Positions 6,779 to 13,425 are shown, numbered from the stretch's first letter. The stretch: DNA of 20,323 bases from Rubrobacteraceae bacterium (GCA_030447045.1 JAUJMB010000013.1:1-20323), one strand, 5' to 3'. Notes: generated from the sequence alone by a model not told the origin. A program made the numbers and translations.

Positions 6779-7549
6779 GTGAAGATCCACTTCGTCAGGC
6801 ACGCCACGTTTGCGCTGGAGGTGGGCGCCCTGCGGGTGCTCGTCGACCCGATGCTAGGCGAGGCCGGGACCGCGCCCGCCGTGCCGAACACCCCCAACGG
6901 GCGGCCGAACCCCCTCGTAGGCCTGCCGTTCGGGGACGAGGCCCTCTTAGATCTCATCGAGAACACCGACGCTATCCTCGTAACGCATACCCACAACGAC
7001 CACTGGGACGGGCGGGCTCGGGAGCTCATCCCTAAAGACCGGCTCGTCCTGTGCCAGCCCGAGGACGAGGCGAAGATCTCCGGCGCCGGATTCACGAACG
7101 TCTCCGCGGTGGACCCGGGCCTCGCCTGGAAGGGCCTGAGCTTCGTCCGCACCAGAGGGCGGCACGGGACGGGGGAGATCGGGAAGCAGATGGGCACCGT
7201 CTCGGGCTTCGTGGTCCGATCGGAGGACTCCCCCAGCCTCTACGTCGCGGGGGACACGATATGGTGCGACGAGGTCGAGGAGGCGCTGCTCGCCCACCGC
7301 CCCGACGTGATCGTCGTGAACGCCGGGGCCGCGCAATTCCTGGAAGGCGACCCCATCACCATGACGGCCGAAGACGTCGCCCGCGTCTGCCACGTGGCGC
7401 CCGAGGCGCGCGTGATCGCGGTCCACATGGAGGCCATAAACCACTGCCTTCTCACCCGGGCCGACCTGGCCGAAGCCCTCGAGGACCAGGGACTCTCCGA
7501 TAGAGTCGAGATCCCGGCCGACGGCGAGACCCTCGAAACGCCGGCGTGA
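6779..7549 (+). CDS. Metallo-beta-lactamase-fold hydrolase
   Basis: A 256-residue cytosolic protein with the metallo-beta-lactamase fold: a short N-terminal strand region (KIHFVRHATFALEVGALRVLVDP), the metal motif HTHNDH at residues 70-75, a central histidine H129 in GRHGTGE, VAGDTIW with the bridging-aspartate candidate D159, and a C-terminal histidine (H216) in AVHMEAINH. It resembles the UlaG/UPF0173-like hydrolase group. That group includes sugar lactonases and phosphodiesterases, but no substrate can be assigned. The GTG start 10 nt after argR puts residue 1 at the first conserved strand; no strong Shine-Dalgarno is seen. The stop overlaps the next GTG start (GTGA), so it is translationally coupled to the ACT protein. 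Its place between argR and argG suggests a role in arginine or acyl-amino-acid metabolism, which is inference. Confidence 0.88.
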   Translation: MKIHFVRHATFALEVGALRVLVDPMLGEAGTAPAVPNTPNGRPNPLVGLPFGDEALLDLIENTDAILVTHTHNDHWDGRARELIPKDRLVLCQPEDEAKISGAGFTNVSAVDPGLAWKGLSFVRTRGRHGTGEIGKQMGTVSGFVVRSEDSPSLYVAGDTIWCDEVEEALLAHRPDVIVVNAGAAQFLEGDPITMTAEDVARVCHVAPEARVIAVHMEAINHCLLTRADLAEALEDQGLSDRVEIPADGETLETPA

Positions 7550-7971
7550 ACGCCAAACCCCAGAACTTGCGCCTCTCCCTTCTCACCGGGCATATGTCCG
7601 TTTGTCGCCTGGATCCAACGACAAAGGTTCCGGATTGGGCTATATCAGGCGGTTTTTTCTCCGTCACGCGCACGTACGACGAGCTCTCGGTGGTGTGCCC
7701 GGATGAGTTGGTCCCCGAGGACGTACGATCCGAAGGGGGCTGGCGGGCCCTGAAGCTGGAGGGGCCCTTCGAGTTCTCGGAGGTCGGCGTGCTCGCCTCC
7801 GTGGCCGCGCCGCTGGCGGAGGCTGAGGTGGGCATCTTCGCCGTGTCCACTTTCGACACGGACTACGTCCTGGTACAAGAAGAACAACTGCGGTCCGCCG
7901 TGGCAGCGTTGCGAGGGCGGGGTCACGAGGTCCTACCAGACGTCACATCTCTCAAGGAGGAAACATGCTAG
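7546..7971 (+). CDS. CASTOR-like tandem ACT-domain protein
   Basis: A 141-residue protein with two ACT-like halves. Residues about 9-52 (LRLSLLTGHMSVCRL ... FFSVTRTYDELSVVCP) and about 66-128 (GWRALKLEGPFEFSEVGVLA, then FAVSTFDTDYVLV) match the bacterial COG3603-type family containing the ACT_7 domain, the domain also found in the human arginine sensor CASTOR1. Such proteins bind amino acids at ACT interfaces and have no known catalytic residues. It starts at GTG 7546 inside the hydrolase stop (GTGA) and ends 7 nt inside argG, whose Shine-Dalgarno lies in its last codons. The ATG at 7594 is a less likely start because it would remove the first conserved strand. Its setting in an arginine operon suggests ligand sensing or control of an arginine enzyme; this function is inferred. 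Confidence 0.85.
   Translation: MNAKPQNLRLSLLTGHMSVCRLDPTTKVPDWAISGGFFSVTRTYDELSVVCPDELVPEDVRSEGGWRALKLEGPFEFSEVGVLASVAAPLAEAEVGIFAVSTFDTDYVLVQEEQLRSAVAALRGRGHEVLPDVTSLKEETC
7954..7960 (+). promoter_or_regulatory. Strong Shine-Dalgarno of argG inside the ACT gene
   Basis: AAGGAGG, a full anti-16S match, lies 4 nt before the argG ATG at 7965 and inside the last codons of the upstream ACT gene. It fixes the argG start and allows argG to be translated both by coupling and by independent initiation. It is the strongest ribosome binding site of this operon. Confidence 0.85.
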
Positions 7972-9191
7972 AAGGCAAGAAGGTCGTGCTCGCATACTCT
8001 GGTGGGTTGGACACCTCGGTGTGCGTAAAGTGGCTGGAGCAGCAGGGCGCTATCCCCTACGCGCTCTACCTCGACCTCGGGCAGGGAGAGCCGGCCGACG
8101 ACGTGCGGGACAAGGCGCTCCGGATAGGCGCCGCCGACGCCTTCGTGCGCGACGCGAGGGCCGAGTTCGTCGAGGAGTACGTCGCCCCGGCCATAAAGGC
8201 CAACGCCCTCTACGGCGGCAAGTACCCTCTCTTTACCGCGCTCGGGCGCCCGCTCATAGCCAAGAAGCTCGTCGAGGCCGCCCGGGAGGTGGGCGCGACG
8301 CACATCGCCCACGGGTCTACGGGCAAGGGCAACGACCAGGTCCGCTTCGACGTCACGACGGCCTCCGTCGCCCCCGACCTGACCGTCGTCGCCCCGGTCC
8401 GGGACTGGAACATGAGCCGCCCGGAGGAGATGGCCTACGCCGAGGAGCACGGCATCCCCGTCCCGACCACCAGGGAGTCCCCCTACAGCGTGGACCAGAA
8501 CCTCTGGGGTCGCTCCATCGAGGCCGGTCCGCTCGAAGACCCCGACCACGAGCCGACCCCTGACGTCTTCGAGCTCACCGCGGAGCCCGAGGACGCTCCC
8601 GACGAGCCGCGCTACGTCGAGCTCGCGTTCGAGGAGGGCCTGCCCACGAGCCTCGACGGCGAAGAGATGCCCCTCGTCGACCTGATACCGGCCCTCAACG
8701 CCATCGTGGGCGCGCACGGCGTCGGCCGCATCGACATGGTCGAGGACCGCCTCGTGGGCATAAAGAGCCGTGAGATCTACGAGGCCCCCGCCGCCCTCGC
8801 CATCGTCCAGGCCCACCAGGAACTCGAGACCCTCACCCTCACGAAGGACGTCCTCCGCTTTAAAGCGACCATCGAACAACGCTACGCCGAACTTACCTAC
8901 GACGGCCTCTGGTTCACCCCCCTCAAATCCGCCCTCGACGCCTTCGTATCGGAGACCCAGAAGACCGTCACCGGCACCGTCCGCCTCAAGCTCTACAAGG
9001 GAAGCAGCACCGTCGTCGGCCGCACGGCCCCCAACGCCCTCTACAGCAAGGACCTCGCGACCTACGACCCCAACAGCACCTTCGACGAGGCCGCCGCCGC
9101 CGGCTTTATAGCCCTCTGGGGCCTCCCCGCCCGCCAGTGGGCCGGTGTCAACGGCGGCGCGGAGCAGAGCTCCGTTCCTACGGAACGTTGA
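7965..9191 (+). CDS. argG: Argininosuccinate synthase (ArgG)
   Basis: ATP-dependent condensation of citrulline and aspartate to argininosuccinate. The 408 residues match the short (non-E. coli) ArgG class: the PP-loop AYSGGLDTS at 10-18, YPLFTALGRP near 87-96, HGSTGKGNDQVRFD at 116-129 binding citrulline and aspartate, the PVRDW block near residue 145, and SVDQNLWGRSIEAG near residues 175-190. The C-terminal helix with LYKGSSTVVGR (near 343-353) is complete, followed by a short tail. The start is set by the AAGGAGG ribosome site and overlaps the ACT gene by 7 nt. Last gene of the argC operon. argH, which often follows argG, is not present downstream. Confidence 0.97.
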   Translation: MLEGKKVVLAYSGGLDTSVCVKWLEQQGAIPYALYLDLGQGEPADDVRDKALRIGAADAFVRDARAEFVEEYVAPAIKANALYGGKYPLFTALGRPLIAKKLVEAAREVGATHIAHGSTGKGNDQVRFDVTTASVAPDLTVVAPVRDWNMSRPEEMAYAEEHGIPVPTTRESPYSVDQNLWGRSIEAGPLEDPDHEPTPDVFELTAEPEDAPDEPRYVELAFEEGLPTSLDGEEMPLVDLIPALNAIVGAHGVGRIDMVEDRLVGIKSREIYEAPAALAIVQAHQELETLTLTKDVLRFKATIEQRYAELTYDGLWFTPLKSALDAFVSETQKTVTGTVRLKLYKGSSTVVGRTAPNALYSKDLATYDPNSTFDEAAAAGFIALWGLPARQWAGVNGGAEQSSVPTER

Positions 9192-9655
9192 ACCAATGGT
9201 AAAGGGAACTCTAGAAGAAAAGCGGTATTTGCAGGGGATTTTTTGGGGCATCAGGGTAGTTATGCGCGATGCACGAGCCTGTACTTCGTTTAGAGGTATA
9301 GGTTAACTGTAAGGTATAACGTTATGTCACATCGTGTCAACTCACTTTGTGGGGCCAGACGTCTAGGTGGTTGATTATTGGCGTTGGGGATGCGTTCCTC
9401 GTCGTGTTATTTGCTCGGTTTGCTGCGGAGATCCGACCGGAGCGGTGCAGAGATCCAGAACAAGCGTCTCGGCCCCGGTCCGGGTCCGACACACGTCTTG
9501 TATCTGTTGAGGTCGACGGTGGCATCGGTGCCGCCCCCCGCACCGCCAGGACCATCAACCCGCAAAGTTGGTGGAGAACTCAGCCTCCTCGACCGCGTTC
9601 TTCTCGTCCTCAGGAACGAAGCCGTACCAGAGAGGGCGTACCTCCCTATCAACTC
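9192..9655. other. Spacer after argG with no recognised gene
   Basis: 464 bases between argG and the ars promoter. The first about 150 bases are distinctly AT-richer than the surroundings and hold a T6 run at 9239-9244 and two copies of GGTATA (9295-9300 and 9313-9318). Small stems lie at the argG end (for example TCCGT-tcct-ACGGA near 9171-9184) but no clear intrinsic terminator follows. Short open frames exist on both strands in 9337-9682 but show no recognisable protein family and no convincing ribosome site. argH, the expected neighbour, is absent. It may be a decayed gene or an insertion junction, but this cannot be shown from the sequence. Confidence 0.5.
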
Positions 9656-9685
9656 TTGACACGGCGCGCGCAAGCGGTATAGGAT
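9656..9685 (+). promoter_or_regulatory. Promoter of the ars operon
   Basis: A perfect -35 hexamer TTGACA at 9656-9661, then either TATAGG (9678, 16-bp spacer) or TAGGAT (9680-9685, 18-bp spacer) as -10. The predicted start near 9690 falls inside the palindrome at 9685-9708, the classic arrangement for ArsR repression. Confidence 0.65.
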
Positions 9686-9708
9686 CACATCAACAAATAT
9701 TGATGTGA
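9685..9708. promoter_or_regulatory. ArsR-type operator palindrome
   Basis: A perfect inverted repeat with 9-nt arms (TCACATCAA / TTGATGTGA) and a 6-nt AT-rich centre. The core ATCAA-N6-TTGAT resembles ArsR/SmtB-family operators. It lies between the -10 element and the arsM ribosome binding site, over the predicted transcription start. The palindrome is seen directly; recognition by the ArsR encoded at 10555 is inferred. Confidence 0.75.
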
Positions 9709-9718
9709 GAGGAGAAGC

Positions 9719-10549
9719 GTGGCAGAGGACTTGCGGGATCGCGTGAGGGAGAAGTACGCGGAGCTCGCCACCGCCGCGGGCGACGGAGGCTCTTGTTGCG
9801 GGTCTTCTTGCGGGTGTGGTTCGGGTGTGGACACGGCTACCCGGGTCTCGGACCTTTCGGGGAAGAGCTACTCGGAGGCGGAGAAGGCCGAGCTGCCGGT
9901 GCTGGCCGCCGAGGCGTCGCTCGGCTGCGGCAACCCGGTGGCGCTGGCCGACCTCTCGCCCGGGGAGGTGGTGCTGGACCTCGGGAGCGGGGGTGGCATC
10001 GACGTGCTGCTCTCCGCGCGCCGGGTCACTCCCGGCGGGAAGGCCTACGGCCTCGACATGACCGACGAGATGCTCGAGCTGGCGCGCAAGAACCGGGGGG
10101 AGGCCGGGGTCGAGAACGCGGAGTTTTTGAAGGGGGAGATCGAAGCCGTTCCGCTGCCAGACGCGCACGTGGACGTCGTCATAAGCAACTGCGTCGTCAA
10201 CCTCTCCACGGACAAGCCCCGCGTCATCTCCGAGGCGTTCCGGGTGCTGAAGCCGGGGGGACGCTTCGCCGTCTCGGACGTGGTCTTTCTGGGCAGCAAG
10301 GATGAACTTCCCGAGGAGGTGCTCCAGACGGTCGGCCTCTGGACCGGGTGCGTGGTCGGGGCGCTGGAGAAGGAGGAGTACGAGGGGCTGCTCGCGGGGG
10401 CTGGCTTCGAGGACGTCTCCGTCGAGGTGACCAACGTCTACGAGCCCGAGACGGTCGAGGGCCTGGACACCGAGGAGAAGCGCGACGCGCTCAGGAGGGT
10501 CCCGGCCGCCAGCGCCTTTGTCCGCGCCCGCAAGCCGGAAGCGGGGTAG
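9719..10549 (+). CDS. arsM: Arsenite S-adenosylmethionine methyltransferase (ArsM)
   Basis: Methylates As(III) to less retained or volatile methylarsenicals using SAM. The 276 residues show the ArsM pattern: VREKYAELA at the N-terminus, a cysteine cluster C26, C27, C31 and C33 in '[13 protein letters not shown]', and the three conserved arsenic-binding cysteines C70 (SLGCGNP), C158 (ISNCVVNL) and C211 (TGCVVGAL). The SAM motif is [16 protein letters not shown] at 85-100, with GLDMTDEML following. The GTG start at 9719 follows a GAGAGGAG ribosome site immediately after the operator palindrome. First gene of the ars operon; arsR begins 5 nt after its stop. The C-terminal region is short, so a full extra C-terminal domain is unlikely. 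Confidence 0.95.
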   Translation: MAEDLRDRVREKYAELATAAGDGGSCCGSSCGCGSGVDTATRVSDLSGKSYSEAEKAELPVLAAEASLGCGNPVALADLSPGEVVLDLGSGGGIDVLLSARRVTPGGKAYGLDMTDEMLELARKNRGEAGVENAEFLKGEIEAVPLPDAHVDVVISNCVVNLSTDKPRVISEAFRVLKPGGRFAVSDVVFLGSKDELPEEVLQTVGLWTGCVVGALEKEEYEGLLAGAGFEDVSVEVTNVYEPETVEGLDTEEKRDALRRVPAASAFVRARKPEAG

Positions 10550-10554
10550 GGACG

Positions 10555-10968
10555 GTGAAGGGACAGAGTATAGGCGTGCTCGCGGAGAACGGGCGCGTGT
10601 CGGGAGACGTTTACGACGAGGCGCGGGTGGGGCGGCTCGTCGCGCTCGGGGGTGCACTCTCGGACCCGATACGGATCAGGATGCTCGGGATGATGGCCGG
10701 GGGCAGGGGTTGCTGCAGCCTGCCCGACTGCGGCGTGCCGGCCGAGGACCAGGACGCCGGCATCTGCGTCTGCGAGTTCGAGGCGTTTTTCGGGATGGGC
10801 CAGTCGAAGGTCTCCTACCACATAAAGAAGCTCAGGGAGGCAGGCCTCGTGCGTGAGGCGAAGCGGGGCCGGTGGAGCTTCTACTCGTTGGACCGGGAGA
10901 ACGCCCACAACCTCCTCGCCGACACCGCCGGCCACCTGGGGATGGGCGCGGGGACCAGAGATGGCTGA
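10555..10968 (+). CDS. arsR: ArsR-family metalloregulator
   Basis: A winged-helix repressor of 137 residues. ALSDPIRIRMLGMM (34-47) is the usual helix before the DNA-binding domain, MGQSKVSYHIKKLREAGLV (81-99) the recognition helix region, and KRGRWSFYSL (103-112) the wing. The As(III) site is CVCE (C71, C73), equivalent to the ELCVCDL motif of ArsR. An insertion just before it (residues about 51-69) adds three more cysteines (C53, C54, C59). The GTG start is 5 nt after arsM, with GGGGTAGGG upstream as a possible ribosome site. The end overlaps arsC by 8 nt. It probably controls the operon through the palindrome at 9685-9708. Confidence 0.92.
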   Translation: MKGQSIGVLAENGRVSGDVYDEARVGRLVALGGALSDPIRIRMLGMMAGGRGCCSLPDCGVPAEDQDAGICVCEFEAFFGMGQSKVSYHIKKLREAGLVREAKRGRWSFYSLDRENAHNLLADTAGHLGMGAGTRDG

Positions 10969-11398
10969 TGCCCGGGGAAGATCCCGGGTGCTCTTTCTCT
11001 GCACCCACAACTCCGCCCGATCCCAGATGGCCGAAGGGCTGCTTGGGCACCTGGCTGGGGACCGTTTCGAGCCCTTCAGCGCCGGGACGGAGGCGACCCA
11101 CGTGCGGCCCGAGGCGATAGAGGTGATGCGGGAGTTCGGGGTGGACATCTCCGGCCAGCGGTCCGAGACCCTCGACCGCTACCTCGGCGAGCCCTTCGAC
11201 TACGTGGTAACGGTCTGCGACGACGCCAACGAGGCCTGCCCGGTCTTCCCGGTCGCGAAGAGGCGGTTGCACTGGTCTCTGCCCGATCCTTCGGCGGTTA
11301 CCGGCGAAGGGCGCATGGGGACGTTCCGAGCCGTGCGGGACAGGGTACGGGCGCTCATCGAGTCTGAGCTGTTAGAGACCAAGGCAGAATCTCCGTGA
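10961..11398 (+). CDS. arsC: Arsenate reductase (ArsC, thioredoxin-linked LMW-PTP type)
   Basis: Reduces arsenate to arsenite with electrons from thioredoxin. The 145-residue protein has the low-molecular-weight phosphatase fold with the P-loop CTHNSAR (C14 to R20) and the redox pair C86 and C93 in VTVCDDANEACP. This corresponds to the C10/C82/C89 triad of plasmid pI258 ArsC, so reductase activity is well supported over tyrosine phosphatase. The general acid is probably D109 in SLPDP. The start ATG 10961 overlaps the arsR stop; the next gene starts on its stop codon (GTGA). The arsenite it makes would be the substrate for ArsM. Confidence 0.94.
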   Translation: MADARGRSRVLFLCTHNSARSQMAEGLLGHLAGDRFEPFSAGTEATHVRPEAIEVMREFGVDISGQRSETLDRYLGEPFDYVVTVCDDANEACPVFPVAKRRLHWSLPDPSAVTGEGRMGTFRAVRDRVRALIESELLETKAESP

Positions 11399-11913
11399 GA
11401 GAGCAGAGGTTGCTGTTCCTTTGCACACAGAACTCCGCGAGGAGCCAGATGGCCGAAGGGTTCTTGCGCCACCTCGCGGGCGACCGCTTCGAGGTCATGA
11501 GCGCAGTCCTGGAGCCGACCGACGAGGTCTATCCCTGCGCGGACGAGGCGATGGCGGAGGTCGGGGTAGACATCTCGGGCCAATGCCCGAAGCGCCTCGG
11601 CGTGTACCTCGGCAGGGAGCTCTTCAACTACCTCGTCATAGTGTGCGCCCGCACCGAGGAGCGGTGCCCCAAGACCTTCCCAGGCGTGGGGATGCGGTTC
11701 TCCTGGATCTTCGACGATCCCCGCTCCGACGAGGGCCTCCCCTACGACTCCATGCTGGAGCGGTTCCGCCAGGTGCGGGACGATATAGAGATCAGGATAG
11801 AGGACTGGCTGGAGAACCCGGAGGCGGAGCTGCAGCGGCACAGGGAGAGCCGCGAACGGGAACGCCGCGAACGCCTGGCCGGGGGGCGTTCGTCTTCCCA
11901 TAGCGCCGGCTGA
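11395..11913 (+). CDS. Second, divergent ArsC/LMW-PTP-like protein
   Basis: A 172-residue paralogue of the preceding ArsC, also with the low-molecular-weight phosphatase fold: P-loop CTQNSAR (C10 to R16), C84 and C91 in VIVCARTEERCP, and a DDP general-acid motif near 107-109. It differs by an extra cysteine at C64 (SGQCPK), a changed central region (SAVLEPTDEVYPCAD) and a highly charged C-terminal tail (about 143-165, ESRERERRERL) that probably forms a helix. The retained cysteine triad supports redox arsenate reduction, but a phosphatase or a different oxyanion substrate is possible. The GTG start at 11395 overlaps the arsC stop by 4 nt, so it is translationally coupled. Last gene of the ars operon. 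Confidence 0.82.
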   Translation: MREQRLLFLCTQNSARSQMAEGFLRHLAGDRFEVMSAVLEPTDEVYPCADEAMAEVGVDISGQCPKRLGVYLGRELFNYLVIVCARTEERCPKTFPGVGMRFSWIFDDPRSDEGLPYDSMLERFRQVRDDIEIRIEDWLENPEAELQRHRESRERERRERLAGGRSSSHSAG

Positions 11914-11985
11914 TCGGGCACACCGCGGCCGGATTCGGCCCCACCTCCACGGCGTAAGACACCCCGATCCCGCAGAACACCCTGC

Positions 11986-11991
11986 TATTAT
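11986..11991 (+). promoter_or_regulatory. Possible -10 element of tadA
   Basis: TATTAT lies 7 nt before the tadA GTG at 11999, so transcription from it would begin at or next to the start codon. No convincing -35 hexamer and no Shine-Dalgarno are visible. This fits a leaderless message but rests on one hexamer. Confidence 0.4.
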
Positions 11992-11998
11992 CGGCCCC

Positions 11999-12517
11999 GT
12001 GCCGCAGAGACCGAGAACCGCCCCCGAAGAGACCGACCGCGCCATGATGCGCCGCGCCCTGCTCGCCGCCGAGAGGGCGGCCGGCAGGGGGGAGGTCCCC
12101 GTCGGGGCCGTGGTCGCCAGGGGAGAAGAGGTCTTGGCCGTCGCCGCCAACGAACGTGAGGCCACCGGCGACCCCACGGCCCACGCCGAGCTCCTCGCCA
12201 TCCGCGAGGCCGCGAACGCTTTAGGCGGCTGGCGCCTCTCCGGCTGCACCCTCTACGCCACCCTCGAACCCTGCCCGATGTGCGCCGGCGCCGCCCACGC
12301 CGCCCGCCTCGACCGCCTCGTCTACGCCGCCCCAGATCCCAAGGCCGGCTACGCGGGCACCCTGCACGACGTTACCCGGGATCCCCGCCTCAACCACACC
12401 CTCGCCGTGCAGAGCGGCCTCCTCGAAAGGGAGGCCGCCGACCTGCTCCGCTCCTTCTTTAAAGATCGCCGCAAACGACCCGCGAAACCCCAGGAACCCC
12501 CGTATATCCCTGGCTGA
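11999..12517 (+). CDS. tadA: tRNA-specific adenosine deaminase (TadA)
   Basis: Deaminates the wobble adenosine of tRNA-Arg(ACG) to inosine; zinc-dependent cytidine-deaminase superfamily. The 172 residues contain the HAE zinc and proton-transfer motif (H62, E64) and PCPMC (C92, C95), which complete the metal site. VPVGAVV at 33-39 and the conserved N51 also fit TadA. The chosen GTG start gives an N-terminal helix of normal length; ATG 12044 would start within that helix. The basic, proline-rich tail (FKDRRKRPAKPQEPP) is slightly extended. It stands alone, after the ars operon and an 85-nt gap; no neighbour shares its function. A generic nucleobase deaminase is less likely. Confidence 0.93.
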   Translation: MPQRPRTAPEETDRAMMRRALLAAERAAGRGEVPVGAVVARGEEVLAVAANEREATGDPTAHAELLAIREAANALGGWRLSGCTLYATLEPCPMCAGAAHAARLDRLVYAAPDPKAGYAGTLHDVTRDPRLNHTLAVQSGLLEREAADLLRSFFKDRRKRPAKPQEPPYIPG

Positions 12518-12852
12518 TGCCACACTAGATACTATACCTGAAGTGCACGTATAGTCTTTTTAGAGTAGTAATCATAGGCTCAAGCGATAGTACAGGCCGA
12601 CGACTCCACCTGAACGTCAAGGTGCGTGATTTGCGGGATATTCGCCTTTTTCGTCCCGGAGTGAAAAAATCTTTGAAAAATCTTGTAGCCCGGTTGCGCC
12701 TTGTCGATTCCGCTTAACAAAAGGCACTCGGGCGTTTACGGTTGAGTTAACCTCAAGTTAAGGTGTATTTAGGGCCTGTTGCGTTTGGAAAATGTGGTGT
12801 GCTAGGTTTTCGCGGTACCAGATATGGTGTTGGAGCGACGGGGGTCGTGAGA
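12518..12852. other. AT-richer regulatory spacer upstream of nrdR
   Basis: 335 bases without a gene. It holds an inverted repeat ACTATAC-N11-GTATAGT at 12531-12555 followed by CTTTTT, and a weak stem AAGGTG-N18-CGCCTT (12619-12648) followed by more T; both could end tadA transcripts. A tandem near-repeat TGAAAAAATCTT/TGAAAAATCTT lies at 12662-12684. Direct repeats of GTTAA 11 bp apart lie at 12746-12761, with a weak promoter candidate TTGAGT (12742) and TGTATT or TATTTA (12764-12771). Two NrdR-box candidates follow. No SRP RNA, tRNA or cobalamin riboswitch pattern is recognisable here. Confidence 0.55.
12785..12830. promoter_or_regulatory. Candidate tandem NrdR boxes
   Basis: Two 16-bp sites, 12785-12800 and 12815-12830, offset by 30 bp. 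They share the right half (TGTGGTGT and TATGGTGT). The second, GTACCAGATATGGTGT, matches 11 of 16 positions of the known consensus ACACWATATATWGTGT; the first matches 9-10, mainly in its right half. Paired NrdR boxes about three helical turns apart upstream of ribonucleotide reductase genes are the established arrangement. They lie 23-68 bp before the nrdR ATG, which suggests autoregulation of nrdR-nrdJ. The matches are imperfect. Confidence 0.45.
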
Positions 12853-13323
12853 ATGCAGTGTCCGTACTGTGATTTCGAGGATACAAAGGTCATAGATTCG
12901 CGGCTCTCGGAGACGAAGGACGCGGTTCGCCGGCGTCGGGAGTGCCTCTCGTGCGAGAAGAGGTTCACCACGTACGAGCGTCGCGAGCCCTTGCGGCTCA
13001 TGGTCATAAAGAGGGACGGGGCCAAGGAGCCGTTCGACCGGGAGAAGTTGCGGAGCGGGCTCGCCAAGGCTTGCGCCAAGCAGCAGGTCACCGACGAGCA
13101 GGTCGAGTTGATAGTGGACGAGATCGAGGCCGAGCTCCGCGAGCGGCGGAGGCACGAGGTGACGTCGCGGCGCCTGGGGGACATGGTGCTCGTAAGGCTC
13201 AGGCGGATGGACATGGTGGCCTACCTGCGCTTCGCTTCGGTCTACCGGCAGTACACCGACGTTGACCAGTTCCGCACGGAGCTCGTGCGGCTGGCCGGAT
13301 CGGGGATCGGCAACGGCAGATAA
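12853..13323 (+). CDS. nrdR: Transcriptional repressor NrdR
   Basis: ATP/dATP-sensing repressor of ribonucleotide reductase genes. The 156 residues fit the family: a zinc ribbon with C3, C6, C31 and C34 (CPYC and CLSC), the DSR segment at 15-17, the RRRRECLSC linker, then an ATP-cone domain (about 47-137) starting [17 protein letters not shown]. The start ATG 12853 is fixed by the universally conserved MQCPYC beginning; upstream in-frame codons would add unrelated residues. A purine-rich stretch (GTGAGA) just before the ATG is a modest ribosome site. nrdJ follows after 102 nt on the same strand, so the pair probably forms one unit, as in Streptomyces. Confidence 0.97.
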   Translation: MQCPYCDFEDTKVIDSRLSETKDAVRRRRECLSCEKRFTTYERREPLRLMVIKRDGAKEPFDREKLRSGLAKACAKQQVTDEQVELIVDEIEAELRERRRHEVTSRRLGDMVLVRLRRMDMVAYLRFASVYRQYTDVDQFRTELVRLAGSGIGNGR

Positions 13324-13425
13324 CGGGTAGGTAGCAGGGCCCCCGGCGGGTCACTTGGGGATGGTCCGCCGGTGGAATACGTCGATGGAAAGAGAAGAGC
13401 AAGCGGTAGAATTGGGAGGATGGAT

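Noticed and set aside
7968..9251. A 427-codon open frame on the minus strand opposite argG
   Set aside because: It mirrors argG, shows no recognisable domain and arises from GC-rich third positions leaving the opposite strand free of stops.
9337..9682. Several short open frames on both strands in the spacer before arsM
   Set aside because: No recognisable family, no convincing ribosome sites, and some run into the ars promoter.
11927..11940. GGCCG-gatt-CGGCC stem after the ars operon as terminator
   Set aside because: Only 5 bp and no T-tract; too weak to call in GC-rich DNA.
12518..13425. Cobalamin riboswitch or SRP RNA upstream of nrdR-nrdJ
   Set aside because: No B12-box-like sequence and no SRP tetraloop region could be found by eye; nrdJ is led by nrdR and a plain ribosome site.
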